This document shows, piece by piece, positions 25,614 to 34,538 of a stretch of DNA of 64,000 nt. Origin of the DNA: Pseudovibrio sp. Alg231-02 (GTDB lineage Bacteria > Pseudomonadota > Alphaproteobacteria > Rhizobiales > Stappiaceae); the NCBI RefSeq assembly GCF_900143565.1, contig NZ_FREX01000001.1:71640-135639 (forward strand), written 5' to 3'. Within the stretch, counting starts at the first letter, position 1. Each line of letters begins with the position of its first letter. Under the pieces are notes generated by a model, which was not told where the DNA came from, searched no databases, and was given only the letters and a program-made list of their open reading frames with translations. Made by a program: the position numbers and the translations under genes.

Positions 25614-26706
25614 TGTCCAATGCCAATCTGTTTCCGTCTGCATCAAACAAGGAGATATGCTGGCTGGAAAAGCCGAGAGCTACATCTTCTGACAGGATGA
25701 TGTCGTCATCTGTGAAGATGCGGGCGGTGAAGCGGGCTGCATCTGGACGCTCGATGGTGACGAGCTTTTCCGCGCCCATGTTTTCATTGGCAAACAGTTT
25801 GCCGCGCACCACGTTTTCTTCTTCAGCTGTTGCCCGCAGATGTTCCGGGCGGACCCCCAGCGTGATGTTGGGGTTGATGGCAACGGCTTCTGCAAAAGAC
25901 TTATGCATCGGCAAGGCCACAACTTCCAGACCATCAGCTTTCACCTTCAGGCTGTTGTCTTCCACCATCGCTTCCACTGGCAACAGGTTCATGGGCGGGT
26001 TGCCGACGAAGTTTGCCACAAAGGTGGTGGCTGGTTTGCGGTAGATTTCCATTGGGGTTGCGAACTGAACAATCCGGCCCTGATCCATGACCGCAACACG
26101 GGTGGCGAGCGCCATGGCTTCGGCCTGATCATGGGTGACGTAAACCGAGGTCATGCCCATGCTGTGCTGCAAATGGTGCAGGAAGCCGCGTGCTTCCAGA
26201 CGCAGCTTGGCATCCAGGTTGGAAAGCGGCTCATCAAACAGGTAGACCTGGCTCGGGTTTACCAGCGCGCGGGCAAGTGACGTGCGTTGTTGCTGGCCGC
26301 CAGAGATCTGCGCAGGCAAACGGTCCAGCAAATGGCCGATCTTCAAAACATCCGCGACTTCCTGCGCCCGCTCGCCGCGGGTGGCCTCATTCTCACCGCG
26401 TACTTTTAACGGATAAGAGATGTTCTGGCTGATGTTCATGTGCGGATAAAGCGCATAATCCTGAAACACCATGGAGATTTTGCGGTCTCGCGGATGCAGA
26501 CCGGTTACATCTTTATCACCGATATAGATGCGCCCACTGGTTGGTGTTTCCAGCCCTGCAATCATGCGCAAGCTGGTGGTTTTTCCGCAGCCGGACGGGC
26601 CCAACAGGCAGATGAACTCGCCGTCATTGATCTCAAAGCTGGCATTGGAGACTGCATTAAAATCGCCGAAAGACTTGGTGACGTTTTGAAAGGAGATAGA
26701 AGCCAT
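25606..26706 (-). CDS. Sugar ABC transporter ATPase (UgpC/MalK type) of the LacI-controlled locus
   Basis: This 366-residue ATPase has Walker A GPSGCGKTT, Q-loop FQDYALYPHMNI, signature ISGGQQQRTSLARAL, Walker B VYLFDEP and SNLDAKLR, followed by the MalK-like regulatory C terminus. It energises the two permeases immediately upstream (14-base gap). Its last eight bases overlap the PHP-hydrolase start. It is distinct in sequence from the glucose-system ATPase at 2139-3254. Confidence 0.9.
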   Translation of the reverse strand: MASISFQNVTKSFGDFNAVSNASFEINDGEFICLLGPSGCGKTTSLRMIAGLETPTSGRIYIGDKDVTGLHPRDRKISMVFQDYALYPHMNISQNISYPLKVRGENEATRGERAQEVADVLKIGHLLDRLPAQISGGQQQRTSLARALVNPSQVYLFDEPLSNLDAKLRLEARGFLHHLQHSMGMTSVYVTHDQAEAMALATRVAVMDQGRIVQFATPMEIYRKPATTFVANFVGNPPMNLLPVEAMVEDNSLKVKADGLEVVALPMHKSFAEAVAINPNITLGVRPEHLRATAEEENVVRGKLFANENMGAEKLVTIERPDAARFTARIFTDDDIILSEDVALGFSSQHISLFDADGNRLALDNE

Positions 26707-26720
26707 TTTTGTTCTTCCGA

Positions 26721-27551
26721 TTATGCTTTAATGCCGCCGAAGAACCGGAAACCAAACTTCCAGTTTACGAACAGATAGAGAGAGATGACAGGGAACGAGT
26801 AGATCAGCGCATAGGCTGCAAGCAGCGTGACGATTGGCGTTCCAGCTTCCGAATAGAAGGAGTAGATGGCCACAGAAGCAGGCATCAGCTCGTCAGAGCG
26901 CAGCAGAATGAACGGGATCAGGAAGCTGCCCCAGATGTTGACGAAGGCCCAGACCACCACAACCACAATGCCCGGACGGATGACTGGCAGTGCCACATCA
27001 CGGAAGGCCTGCATAGAGGACGCCCCGGCGACCATCGCGCTTTCCTCGTAGGACTTGGGGATGCCATCAATAAAGTCGCGCAGGATGAACATCGCTGTTG
27101 GCAGCAGACCGCCAGCGAAGACGAGGATTACAGCGACATGGGTGTCGATGAGGCCGAGTTTGGAGACGATCAGGAAGATTGGAACCATCGCCGCACTACC
27201 GGACACCACGGAGGAGAACAGCAGCAACAAGTATGTGATGCTTTTTTTGCCGGGAATGTCAGAGCGTGAGAGGGCATAGGCAGCCAAAGTTGCAGCAAAC
27301 CCAACAAGAACCACGCCGCCAATGCTTTGGATGAACGAGTTCAGCAATCCGCGCATTGCGAAGGTGTTTTCAAAGACAGTGAAGAAGTTCTTCAGCGTAA
27401 ACGGACTTGGAATTTCCAGTCCGAGTTCTGCCCGCGCGTTGAAGGGAGCGAACAGGAACCAGATCAAAGGCAAGGCGAAGCAGATGCCGATCAGGGCTGC
27501 AAGAACAGAGAAGCTGATACGAGACAGAATTTGCTGGAATGAGAGGGTCAT
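26721..27551 (-). CDS. Sugar ABC transporter permease (MalG type) of the LacI-controlled locus
   Basis: This 276-residue permease has about six membrane helices and the coupling loop EESAMVAGASSMQAFRDVAL near residues 165-185. Its ATG shares one base with the stop of the preceding permease (TAATG), so translation is coupled. Loop and length fit the MalG branch of carbohydrate permeases. Substrate unknown. Confidence 0.88.
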   Translation of the reverse strand: MTLSFQQILSRISFSVLAALIGICFALPLIWFLFAPFNARAELGLEIPSPFTLKNFFTVFENTFAMRGLLNSFIQSIGGVVLVGFAATLAAYALSRSDIPGKKSITYLLLLFSSVVSGSAAMVPIFLIVSKLGLIDTHVAVILVFAGGLLPTAMFILRDFIDGIPKSYEESAMVAGASSMQAFRDVALPVIRPGIVVVVVWAFVNIWGSFLIPFILLRSDELMPASVAIYSFYSEAGTPIVTLLAAYALIYSFPVISLYLFVNWKFGFRFFGGIKA

Positions 27552-28459
27552 TATTCTGCTCCCTTATGTTTCTGTTTTGCAATGCGCAGATAGAACAGAG
27601 CAAAGGCAAGGTTGATCAACATGATGACCACGCCAACGGCGGCCCCTTTGCCAAACTCAAAGTCTTTAAAGGCGACGCGATACGTGTAGATGGACAGCAG
27701 CTCGGTGCGGTACGACGGGCCGCCTTGCGTCAGCAGGAACGGGGTAAACACGTTGAACGTCCACATGGTGATGAGGATCAGATCTGTCACCACATGCCCT
27801 TTGATGAGCGGCAAGGCGATGTCTTTGAATTTTTGGAAAGACGTCGCGCCAGCAACATCAGCGGCCTGAAAGTAGCTTGGCGGAAGAGAGGCAAACGCGG
27901 AATTGAACAACATCATGGAGAACGCTGCCCCGCGCCAGGTGTTGAAGAACACGATTACCCAGAACGGATTGTCCAGCAACCAGTCCCCCGGCTCCAGCCC
28001 GAGTGCTGTTGTCAGCATGTTCAAGGTGCCGTTGTCGTAATCAAGGAAGGCAAACCAGGCGAAACCGATCACAACTTCTGGCAGAATCCAAGCCACGATG
28101 ACGGCAGATTCAGAGAAGAGCTTCACGTATTTGGGTGTTGATTGCAGCAACCATGCGAGGATCATGCCCAGCAGTGCCTGCCCGATAAGCGCGGAGAGCA
28201 GCACAAACTGAATTGTAAGAATGAGCGAGAACCCAAACTGGCCCCGTGTGAAGAACGTTTCCATGTTGAACAAGGCGACGTAATTATCAAACCCGACAAA
28301 CTCGGGGTTGAGAGCTGTTTTACCAAGCAGAGTTCTGTTGGTGAAGGAGACAAAGATCACCCAGAAGAAGGGGACGATCACAAATGCGCCGACAAGAGCC
28401 GCAGCGGGCGAGAAAAACAGCGTTCCCGCGCGCACAGACAACAAAGAGAAGTTCTTCAA
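27551..28459 (-). CDS. Sugar ABC transporter permease (MalF type) of the LacI-controlled locus
   Basis: This 302-residue permease has six predicted membrane helices and the loop FQAADVAGATSFQKFKDIAL near residues 205-225. No ATG is available at the N terminus. A TTG at 28459 with GGAAGG six bases upstream is the best start; a TTG five codons earlier is possible. It follows the binding-protein gene after a 100-base gap that contains a strong hairpin, and it is coupled to the next permease. Confidence 0.85.
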   Translation of the reverse strand: MKNFSLLSVRAGTLFFSPAAALVGAFVIVPFFWVIFVSFTNRTLLGKTALNPEFVGFDNYVALFNMETFFTRGQFGFSLILTIQFVLLSALIGQALLGMILAWLLQSTPKYVKLFSESAVIVAWILPEVVIGFAWFAFLDYDNGTLNMLTTALGLEPGDWLLDNPFWVIVFFNTWRGAAFSMMLFNSAFASLPPSYFQAADVAGATSFQKFKDIALPLIKGHVVTDLILITMWTFNVFTPFLLTQGGPSYRTELLSIYTYRVAFKDFEFGKGAAVGVVIMLINLAFALFYLRIAKQKHKGAE

Positions 28460-28514
28460 AATACACCTTCCCAAGAAGGGAGATTACTGGATCGAAAGAT
28501 CAGGAAGAGGATAA

Positions 28515-28537
28515 GGGCGCGCAACAGGAGCGCGCCC
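28515..28537 (-). other. Intercistronic hairpin after the binding-protein gene
   Basis: GGGCGCGC (28515-28522) and GCGCGCCC (28530-28537) form a perfect 8-bp GC stem with a 7-base loop. No T tract follows. Such stems after binding-protein genes usually protect the upstream message, so that the binding protein is made in excess over the permeases. Confidence 0.65.
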
Positions 28538-28559
28538 TGCCCCGGAGTTGGGGTAAGCC

Positions 28560-29915
28560 TTATTTGCTTACGGTGTTTTCTTCACCAACAATGGCTGTGA
28601 CGTCAGACTTGTACTGCGCCATGGCCTGCTCTGGTGTCTGCTCGCCGGAGACAACTGCTTCTGTCATACGCTGAACTGCAACAGAGACTTTGTTGTAGTA
28701 GGCGTTGTTTGGACGGGCTGTGGTCAGTGGCAGAAGTGTCTGAGAGGTCTCTGTCAGGAAGTCAGAGTTTGGAATCCAGACATCATCACGAATACGAACG
28801 CGTGGGTTGATCGCCTGGAATGCATCCAGCTGCTCTTTGGAGTTCATGTAGGACAACAGCGCCCATGACTCTTTTGGAGCTTTGGAGTTTGGATTGATCA
28901 CAAAACCCGTACCACCGGACATGGTCACGAAGTCCTGACCGCGGAAGCCTTTGCCCGGCTCTTGAGCAGGCATCTTCTTCCAGGTCATGTTGACGTCACG
29001 GTCTTTGACTTCAAATTCAGCGCCCGGCTTGGTGACTGAGCGGTAGAACCAGTCGCCTTCCACCAGCATTGCTGTTTTGCCATCGCGGAAGTTTGCGAAT
29101 GTACGGTTGCGGCCATCACCCAGCAGTTGAGCGCGTTTGTCGCCAAGCTTTTCATCAACGTAGATGGTCTTATAAAGGTTCAGCGTATCGAGAATGCCTT
29201 GAGAGGAAACGATCCACTTGCCGTTCTCGTCCAGCATGCCTTCACCGGTGCCCAGAATGGCCATCCAGTAACCCTGCATGGTGGTTGCTTCACCCATGGA
29301 AACGCCCGCATTCAACTGAAGCGGAGCGGATTTAGGCATTGCCTTTTTGATGGTGCGCGCTGCATCCAGAACGTCTTTCCAGGATGTTGGCTGCCATGTG
29401 TCAGCGTCAATACCCGCCTGTGCGAAGATGTCTTTGCGCACAAAGATCATGCGGCTGTCAGTGCCAAGCGCGATACCGTAGGCCTTGCCGCCGTAGGACA
29501 TCAGCTCTTTGGAGCCATCAGAAATGTGAGACCAGCCTTCCCACTGGTTCACCTCTGCGCCAGCAACCTCTTCCAATGGCTTCAGCAGACCTGCGTCAAC
29601 AAAGTTTGGAATAAGGAAGCCGTCGAACGATGATACGTCCGCGCCAGCGCCGGTTGAAAAGTCCAGAGCAAGCTGCTGTGTCAACTGCTCGTCTTTTCCG
29701 GCAAACTCTTTAAAAATCACTTTTACGTCTTTGCCTGTGGCTTTCATCATGGTTTCAAAACCAGGAATGACGCTTGTTTTCAGCCAGACAGCAGCTGCAC
29801 TGTTCACGCCGCCTTCCACACAACGGCAAGTGATGGTGACGTCCGTTGCCATTGCTGGCCCGGCCAATGCTGTGGCAGCTGCAAGACCCAATGCATAACT
29901 ACGCAATTTACTCAT
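28560..29915 (-). CDS. Periplasmic carbohydrate-binding protein of the LacI-controlled locus
   Basis: This 451-residue family 1 extracellular solute-binding protein has a signal peptide (MSKLRSYALGLAAATALAG, cleavage near AMA-TD). The mature part carries the LTQQLALDFSTGAGADV region and the MLVEGDWFYR segment usual for sugar-binding proteins. It is the first gene of the minus-strand operon and starts 78 bases from the nearer LacI-type operator, so it is very likely repressed by the divergent regulator. Ligand unknown; the downstream hydrolase, isomerase and dehydrogenase suggest an unusual or modified sugar. Confidence 0.87.
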   Translation of the reverse strand: MSKLRSYALGLAAATALAGPAMATDVTITCRCVEGGVNSAAAVWLKTSVIPGFETMMKATGKDVKVIFKEFAGKDEQLTQQLALDFSTGAGADVSSFDGFLIPNFVDAGLLKPLEEVAGAEVNQWEGWSHISDGSKELMSYGGKAYGIALGTDSRMIFVRKDIFAQAGIDADTWQPTSWKDVLDAARTIKKAMPKSAPLQLNAGVSMGEATTMQGYWMAILGTGEGMLDENGKWIVSSQGILDTLNLYKTIYVDEKLGDKRAQLLGDGRNRTFANFRDGKTAMLVEGDWFYRSVTKPGAEFEVKDRDVNMTWKKMPAQEPGKGFRGQDFVTMSGGTGFVINPNSKAPKESWALLSYMNSKEQLDAFQAINPRVRIRDDVWIPNSDFLTETSQTLLPLTTARPNNAYYNKVSVAVQRMTEAVVSGEQTPEQAMAQYKSDVTAIVGEENTVSK

Positions 29916-29992
29916 CTAAATTATCCCCCCAGGGCATCCTGTGTTGGTGTGCCTTGTCACTAATCTTGAGAAATCGATCAGTGAATTTAAAA

Positions 29993-30007
29993 TGAACACG
30001 TTTTCAT
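29993..30007. promoter_or_regulatory. LacI-family operator O1 upstream of the ABC operon
   Basis: TGAACACGTTTTCAT is an imperfect palindrome with the central CG typical of LacI-family operators. It recurs identically at 30155-30169. It lies 78 bases upstream of the binding-protein start. Confidence 0.8.
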
Positions 30008-30154
30008 TATTCGTCAACACTCAAGAGAAAATCAAGAGGATTCTAAAATATTACGCCAGCAAATATTTTACAGAAACGGCACAAAACTGTCATATTTTCG
30101 TCGTGCATAAAGAATGTTCGATTGACATCCTAGGGTTATATACGGCATTAATAG

Positions 30155-30169
30155 TGAACACGTTTTCAT
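30155..30169. promoter_or_regulatory. LacI-family operator O2 upstream of the LacI regulator gene
   Basis: A second TGAACACGTTTTCAT, identical over 15 bases to O1 and 162 bases away. It ends 17 bases before the regulator start, so it should also control the regulator itself. Two sites at this distance could support DNA looping. Confidence 0.8.
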
Positions 30170-30186
30170 AATTTGAGTGGTTTTGA

Positions 30187-31245
30187 GTGTCAGAGCATCC
30201 AAACATCCAAGAGGCGAAACGCCCCGAACGCGCGACGGCAGATACAGTTGCCAAACTTGCAGGCGTATCGCGAGTCGCTGTTTCACGCGCTTTCAATCCA
30301 CATGCCTCTTTGAAGAAGGAAAAGCGTGATCTGATTCTCAAGATCGCGAAGGAGTTGGGTTACACGCCAGACATGGCGGGCCGCGCGCTGGTGACACGCC
30401 GATCCCATCTGGTGGGAGTGATCGTACCGGATGTATGCAGCCCATGGGAATCGCAGGAGATTGATGCACTGACCACTGCCCTGCAAGGGGAAGGCTTTGC
30501 CACGCTGCTCTTTAAGACCCGCACTGACCAGAGCATGGATGAGCGGTTGCTGACCTATATGAAGGGCTTCAACCTAGACAGCATCATCGCTTTTGCCGAG
30601 AACGTTTCACCTGATACACTAACCCATTCGCTGGGCCGTGCCGTGCCGATTTACGTGAGTTATTCGGAGGATGGCAGTTTGCCAAACCAGCCGGGCTCCA
30701 CGTCTGTCTTCGACCGCTTGATTGTGGACCAGAAGACCGGCATCGATCAGGCTGTTGCTTTGATGCAGGCATATGGCTGCAAGGACTTTGCCTATCTTGG
30801 TGGTACGACCACATCCCTTGCAAATACAGAGCGTGAGCGTGCATTTAAAAGCATCATGAAAGAGCGTGGTTTGCCAGAGCCGCTGGTGTTGCAGGGCGAC
30901 TATACCTATGAGACCGCCCTCGCCTCCACGCTGGACCTGTTCAAGGTTGGCGAAGGCGTTGATGGCATTTTCTCTGCAAATGATGTCGGTGCATTTGGCG
31001 TGATTGATGCGCTGCGCTTTCAGCTGGGCCTGCGGGTTCCTGAGGATGTGAAAGTGGTTGGCTTTGATGACATCGCTCAGTCCGGATGGCTGAGCTACAA
31101 CCTCACCACTGTGAAAATTGATCTGGAAGATCGTGTCCGGGCTCTCGTACGGCTTATCTTGCGGCGCCTTAAAGACCCCAATGCCCCAGCCATGACCGAG
31201 ACACTGCAGACCCGCCTGATTGTGCGCGGTACTGTTGGCTCATAA
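30187..31245 (+). CDS. LacI-family transcriptional regulator
   Basis: This 352-residue regulator has an N-terminal helix-turn-helix (about residues 18-62: TVAKLAGVSRVAVSRAFNP with the hinge-side LGYTPDMAGRAL). A periplasmic-binding-like effector domain follows, with VGVIVPDV at its start and VVGFDDIAQSG near the C terminus. The start is GTG at 30187. It is divergent from the ABC operon and precedes the GH38-like gene by 13 bases, so it probably controls both arms through the two operators. The effector is presumably the imported sugar or a derivative. Confidence 0.9.
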   Translation: MSEHPNIQEAKRPERATADTVAKLAGVSRVAVSRAFNPHASLKKEKRDLILKIAKELGYTPDMAGRALVTRRSHLVGVIVPDVCSPWESQEIDALTTALQGEGFATLLFKTRTDQSMDERLLTYMKGFNLDSIIAFAENVSPDTLTHSLGRAVPIYVSYSEDGSLPNQPGSTSVFDRLIVDQKTGIDQAVALMQAYGCKDFAYLGGTTTSLANTERERAFKSIMKERGLPEPLVLQGDYTYETALASTLDLFKVGEGVDGIFSANDVGAFGVIDALRFQLGLRVPEDVKVVGFDDIAQSGWLSYNLTTVKIDLEDRVRALVRLILRRLKDPNAPAMTETLQTRLIVRGTVGS

Positions 31246-31258
31246 GAAGCAAAGAAAT

Positions 31259-33190
31259 ATGTCCCCAAATACTATTCACCTGATTTTCAAAACCCATCTG
31301 GATATCGGTTTCACTGATCATGCGGAGAAGGTCCGGCAGCGTTATCACTCCTATTTTTTACCGCAAGCGCTTGATACGGCGGAGCATTTCTATTTTGAAA
31401 ACCCGCAGGACCCGAAATTTCGCTGGACCACGGGCGCATGGCTGATCTGGGACTATCTAAACGAGGCGTCAGCTGCTGAAGCAAAGCGTCTGGAAGCTGC
31501 GATTGAGAAGGGTCTGATCCGCTGGCACGGATTGCCGTTCACGACACATTCTGAGCTGATGTCACCGGCCCTGTTTGAGGCTGGTCTTTCCTATTCCAAA
31601 GAGCTGGATGAGCGGTTTGGGGTGAAGACTATTGCCGCCAAGATGACGGATGTTCCTGGGCATACGCTTGGTATTGTGCCGCTGATGGCGAAAGCTGGCA
31701 TCAAGTTTTTGCATCTGGGGGTCAACACCGCCTCTCCAACACCAAAACTGCCGGATGTGTTCCGCTGGCAGGCCCCTTCCGGTGAGGAGGTTCTGGTGCT
31801 CTACCAGAACTCCTATGGTGCGACGCAGTTTATTCCGGGTGTTTCTGATGGCCTGAGTTTTGCGCATACGGAAGACAATATCGGGCCGCAGAACATCGGA
31901 CAGACGGTGAATGTGTACCGTGCGATGGAGCGGCAGTATCCAAATTATCAGATCAAGGCAGCGACGCTGGATGAGTTTGCCGAGGTGCTGTGGCCCCACC
32001 GGGATAGCTTCCCCGTTGTGAGGCAGGAAATCGGCGACAGCTGGATCCATGGCAGTGCGACTGATCCTGTAAAGTCAGCCCAGTACCGGGCATTGCAGCG
32101 GGTTTACGATCGTTTTGCTGACGACAAAATCACGCCGGAGCAGCTTTCTTTTGGCCGCAAGCTTTCCATGGTGGCAGAGCATACGTGCGGGGTAGATATC
32201 AAAACCTATCTACGCGATGAACAGGCGTGGGATCGTGGGGATTTTGATGCTGCACGCCAAAACGATCCACGCTTTCAGTATGCTGAAGCGTCCTGGGCTG
32301 AACAGCGGGCTTATTGTAAGGATGCCGTTGCTGCGCTTGATAAGGGTGACCAGAAGATTGCCAGGGCAGCGCTTAAAGAGCTGTGTTGCCCTCTTCCTCA
32401 TGCTGGTCCGTTTGAGATTATCAATGAGGCCGGGTTTGGTGGCTGGTCCATGGAGATTGATAGTGACACCGGTGCTATCAAGCGGCTTACAACACCAGAT
32501 GGAAAAGACCTGTTTGGGCTGGATGACAATCTGCTTTCGTTTGCCCATGAAACCTATGATGCGAGCGATGTCAAATCGCATATGGATGCCTATCTGACCC
32601 ACGAAGAAGAATGGGCCATTTTAGATCACATCAAGCCGGGACTGGATAAGGTAGGGACTGCGACGTCCAAAAGCCATTGCCCGAAATTTGAAGGACTTGC
32701 GATTGCCGACGATCACGTCGTTCTTTCCTATGTAATGGCCTCGGATATTCCCGGCGCGACATCCAACATTCAGCTGGCACTGAATGGGTCAAGCGACAAG
32801 CTGGAGATTACGCTGCGGCTTTACGGTAAGATTGCCAATCGGATGCCTGAGGCTGGGTTCCTGCGGTTTGCGCCAGATGGTGCGGCACGCTGGCAGTTCG
32901 ATAAGACCGGATATTGGGTGGATGCCCATGACCTGCCGGATATGAGTGGCGGCCAGTTGCAGGCGATCTTTGGGGCGAGAGCACAAGCAGATCAGGAGAT
33001 CCGCATTGTGCCGCTGGATACTCCGCTTGTGGCCCCTGCTGATTTGCCGTTTATGCCGTTTCAGCACAGGGCACCTGCTTATGATCAGGGGCTTCGGTTC
33101 AACATCTACAACAACAAGTGGGGCACCAACTTTCCGATGTGGTGGGAAGGTGACTTTAGCGCCCGGTTTGTGTTGGAGATTGGCGCTTAA
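31259..33190 (+). CDS. GH38-like glycoside hydrolase, DUF5054 type
   Basis: This 643-residue protein has no signal peptide, so it acts in the cytoplasm. The N-terminal IHLIFKTHLDIGFTDHAEKV matches the opening of alpha-mannosidase-like GH38 catalytic domains, where H and D bind zinc. Further conserved segments are WLIWDYLNE, KMTDVPGHTLGIVPLMAKAG and GDSWIHGSATDP. A C-terminal beta-sandwich region follows from about residue 400. From memory this matches the family labelled DUF5054; that was not checked by search. The ATG at 31259 lies 13 bases after the LacI stop. It likely cleaves the imported glycoside before the isomerase and dehydrogenase act. Confidence 0.78.
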   Translation: MSPNTIHLIFKTHLDIGFTDHAEKVRQRYHSYFLPQALDTAEHFYFENPQDPKFRWTTGAWLIWDYLNEASAAEAKRLEAAIEKGLIRWHGLPFTTHSELMSPALFEAGLSYSKELDERFGVKTIAAKMTDVPGHTLGIVPLMAKAGIKFLHLGVNTASPTPKLPDVFRWQAPSGEEVLVLYQNSYGATQFIPGVSDGLSFAHTEDNIGPQNIGQTVNVYRAMERQYPNYQIKAATLDEFAEVLWPHRDSFPVVRQEIGDSWIHGSATDPVKSAQYRALQRVYDRFADDKITPEQLSFGRKLSMVAEHTCGVDIKTYLRDEQAWDRGDFDAARQNDPRFQYAEASWAEQRAYCKDAVAALDKGDQKIARAALKELCCPLPHAGPFEIINEAGFGGWSMEIDSDTGAIKRLTTPDGKDLFGLDDNLLSFAHETYDASDVKSHMDAYLTHEEEWAILDHIKPGLDKVGTATSKSHCPKFEGLAIADDHVVLSYVMASDIPGATSNIQLALNGSSDKLEITLRLYGKIANRMPEAGFLRFAPDGAARWQFDKTGYWVDAHDLPDMSGGQLQAIFGARAQADQEIRIVPLDTPLVAPADLPFMPFQHRAPAYDQGLRFNIYNNKWGTNFPMWWEGDFSARFVLEIGA

Positions 33191-33203
33191 TTCGCCAGAG
33201 CCA

Positions 33204-33243
33204 CAATAAAAAAGCCAGCTCACGGCATTGGACGTGAGCTGGC
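33204..33243 (-). terminator. Rho-independent terminator after dddB
   Basis: GCCAGCTCACG (33214-33224) and CGTGAGCTGGC (33233-33243) form a perfect 11-bp stem with an 8-base loop. On the minus strand it is followed by TTTTTTATTG, so it ends the dddT-dddB transcript. It also lies just after the convergent hydrolase gene. Confidence 0.88.
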
Positions 33244-33268
33244 CTCTCGGGAGCGTAGGAATTTCAGT

Positions 33269-34465
33269 TTATTCAGCTGCAACAGACTCGCTGTCGGAGC
33301 CACGGGCATCCCACAAGCCCTGATAGATTTCCATCATCTCAGCAATGGTTGGCGTGACCGGGTTGTTGCCCGGAGAACCTGAGGCGAGCGCCTGCTCTGC
33401 CATGGTTTCGCAGCGGTCCATGAATTCCTGACGATCAATGCCAAACTCTTCCGGCGTTGGTACGGAGAGCTCATCATTCAGGGCACGCAGCTCAATCAGG
33501 AGCTTGCGATTTGCCATAGCATCATCATCCTGCTGGGATGCAAAACCCAATGCGCGTGCAGCCTGAGCGTAACGCTCTGGTGCAGCCGGAATTGAGAAGG
33601 CTGTCACATCTGGCAGAAGCATCGCATTGGAAAGGCCGTGCGGCACGTGGAAGAATGCGCCAATCGGGCGGCTCATACCGTGCACCAGAGCAACGGATGC
33701 GCTAGAGAACGCAACGCCTGCAAGGGTTGAGCCGAGCATCATCTCTTCACGTGCTTTTTCGTTGTTGCCGGTGTGGTAGACTTCACGCAGGTTCGGGCCG
33801 ATCAGCTTCAGGGCAGGCAGTGCCTGACTGTCGCTGTATGAATTTGCCTTTTTGCTGACATAGGCTTCGAGCGCATGGGTCATGGCATCAATGCCGGTGT
33901 CCGCGGTGATGCGTGCTGGCAGGCTCATGGTGAGTTTGTAGTCCACCAGTGCGGCAACAGGCATGAAGCCGATGCCAACACACAGCATCTTTTCGCCGCG
34001 CTCTTCATCTGTGATGATGGTGAAACGGGTTACTTCCGTGCCAGTGCCAGCAGTTGTTGGAACCGCAATAACCGGCAGGCCCTGCTCCGTGACGTCTCTC
34101 GGGAAGCGGTAGTCGCGCATTTCCCCGCCAAACTTTGCCAGAATCGCAATGGCTTTTGCGCTGTCGATCGGGCTGCCGCCACCAAGGGCTACGATGCAGT
34201 CATAGCTGTCTTCCCGCGCCTTTTCCACACCCGGAAGGATGGAGGCGACGGTTGGCTCAGGCAAAGTGTCTGCAAAAACTTCGCTTTCAATGCCCTCAGC
34301 CTTCAGGCTTTCCTGCATAGATTCGGAATATCCCAGCTGAACCATCATGGGATCTGTGACGATGAGAGGCTTTTTGCAGCCGATTTTTGCCAGAACTGCA
34401 GGCAATTGAAGGGCGGCTCCCGCACCAACTTGCATGATGCGCGGCAGAATGATCTGAGATGTCAT
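33269..34465 (-). CDS. dddB: Iron-containing alcohol dehydrogenase of the DMSP cluster
   Basis: This 398-residue group III Fe-dependent alcohol dehydrogenase has the nucleotide-binding ALGGGSPIDSAKA and the metal-site segments MTHALEAYVS, ALVHGMSRPIG and FFHVPHGLSNAM. In dddD clusters DddB oxidises 3-hydroxypropionate, the product of DMSP cleavage, toward malonate semialdehyde. The ATG at 34465 is chosen because MTSQIILPRIMQVGAGA is the usual family start; the open frame upstream runs through the hairpin into dddT. It lies 73 bases downstream of dddT. Outside this context it would be annotated only as a generic iron alcohol dehydrogenase. Confidence 0.85.
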   Translation of the reverse strand: MTSQIILPRIMQVGAGAALQLPAVLAKIGCKKPLIVTDPMMVQLGYSESMQESLKAEGIESEVFADTLPEPTVASILPGVEKAREDSYDCIVALGGGSPIDSAKAIAILAKFGGEMRDYRFPRDVTEQGLPVIAVPTTAGTGTEVTRFTIITDEERGEKMLCVGIGFMPVAALVDYKLTMSLPARITADTGIDAMTHALEAYVSKKANSYSDSQALPALKLIGPNLREVYHTGNNEKAREEMMLGSTLAGVAFSSASVALVHGMSRPIGAFFHVPHGLSNAMLLPDVTAFSIPAAPERYAQAARALGFASQQDDDAMANRKLLIELRALNDELSVPTPEEFGIDRQEFMDRCETMAEQALASGSPGNNPVTPTIAEMMEIYQGLWDARGSDSESVAAE

Positions 34466-34490
34466 GAGAATGAACCTTTGGTTATTGTCA

Positions 34491-34521
34491 CCATCTGGGA
34501 TGCCGGGAACATCCCAGATGG
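34491..34521 (-). other. Intercistronic hairpin between dddT and dddB
   Basis: CCATCTGGGATG (34491-34502) and CATCCCAGATGG (34510-34521) form a perfect 12-bp stem with a 7-base loop. There is no T run, so partial attenuation or transcript protection is more likely than full termination. Confidence 0.65.
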
Positions 34522-34538
34522 TTCGGGGTGAGAGCGCC

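Noticed and set aside
27539-28141. 200-residue plus-strand frame inside the permease gene
   Set aside because: It is antisense to a permease with clear membrane helices and coupling loop; polar composition without domain.
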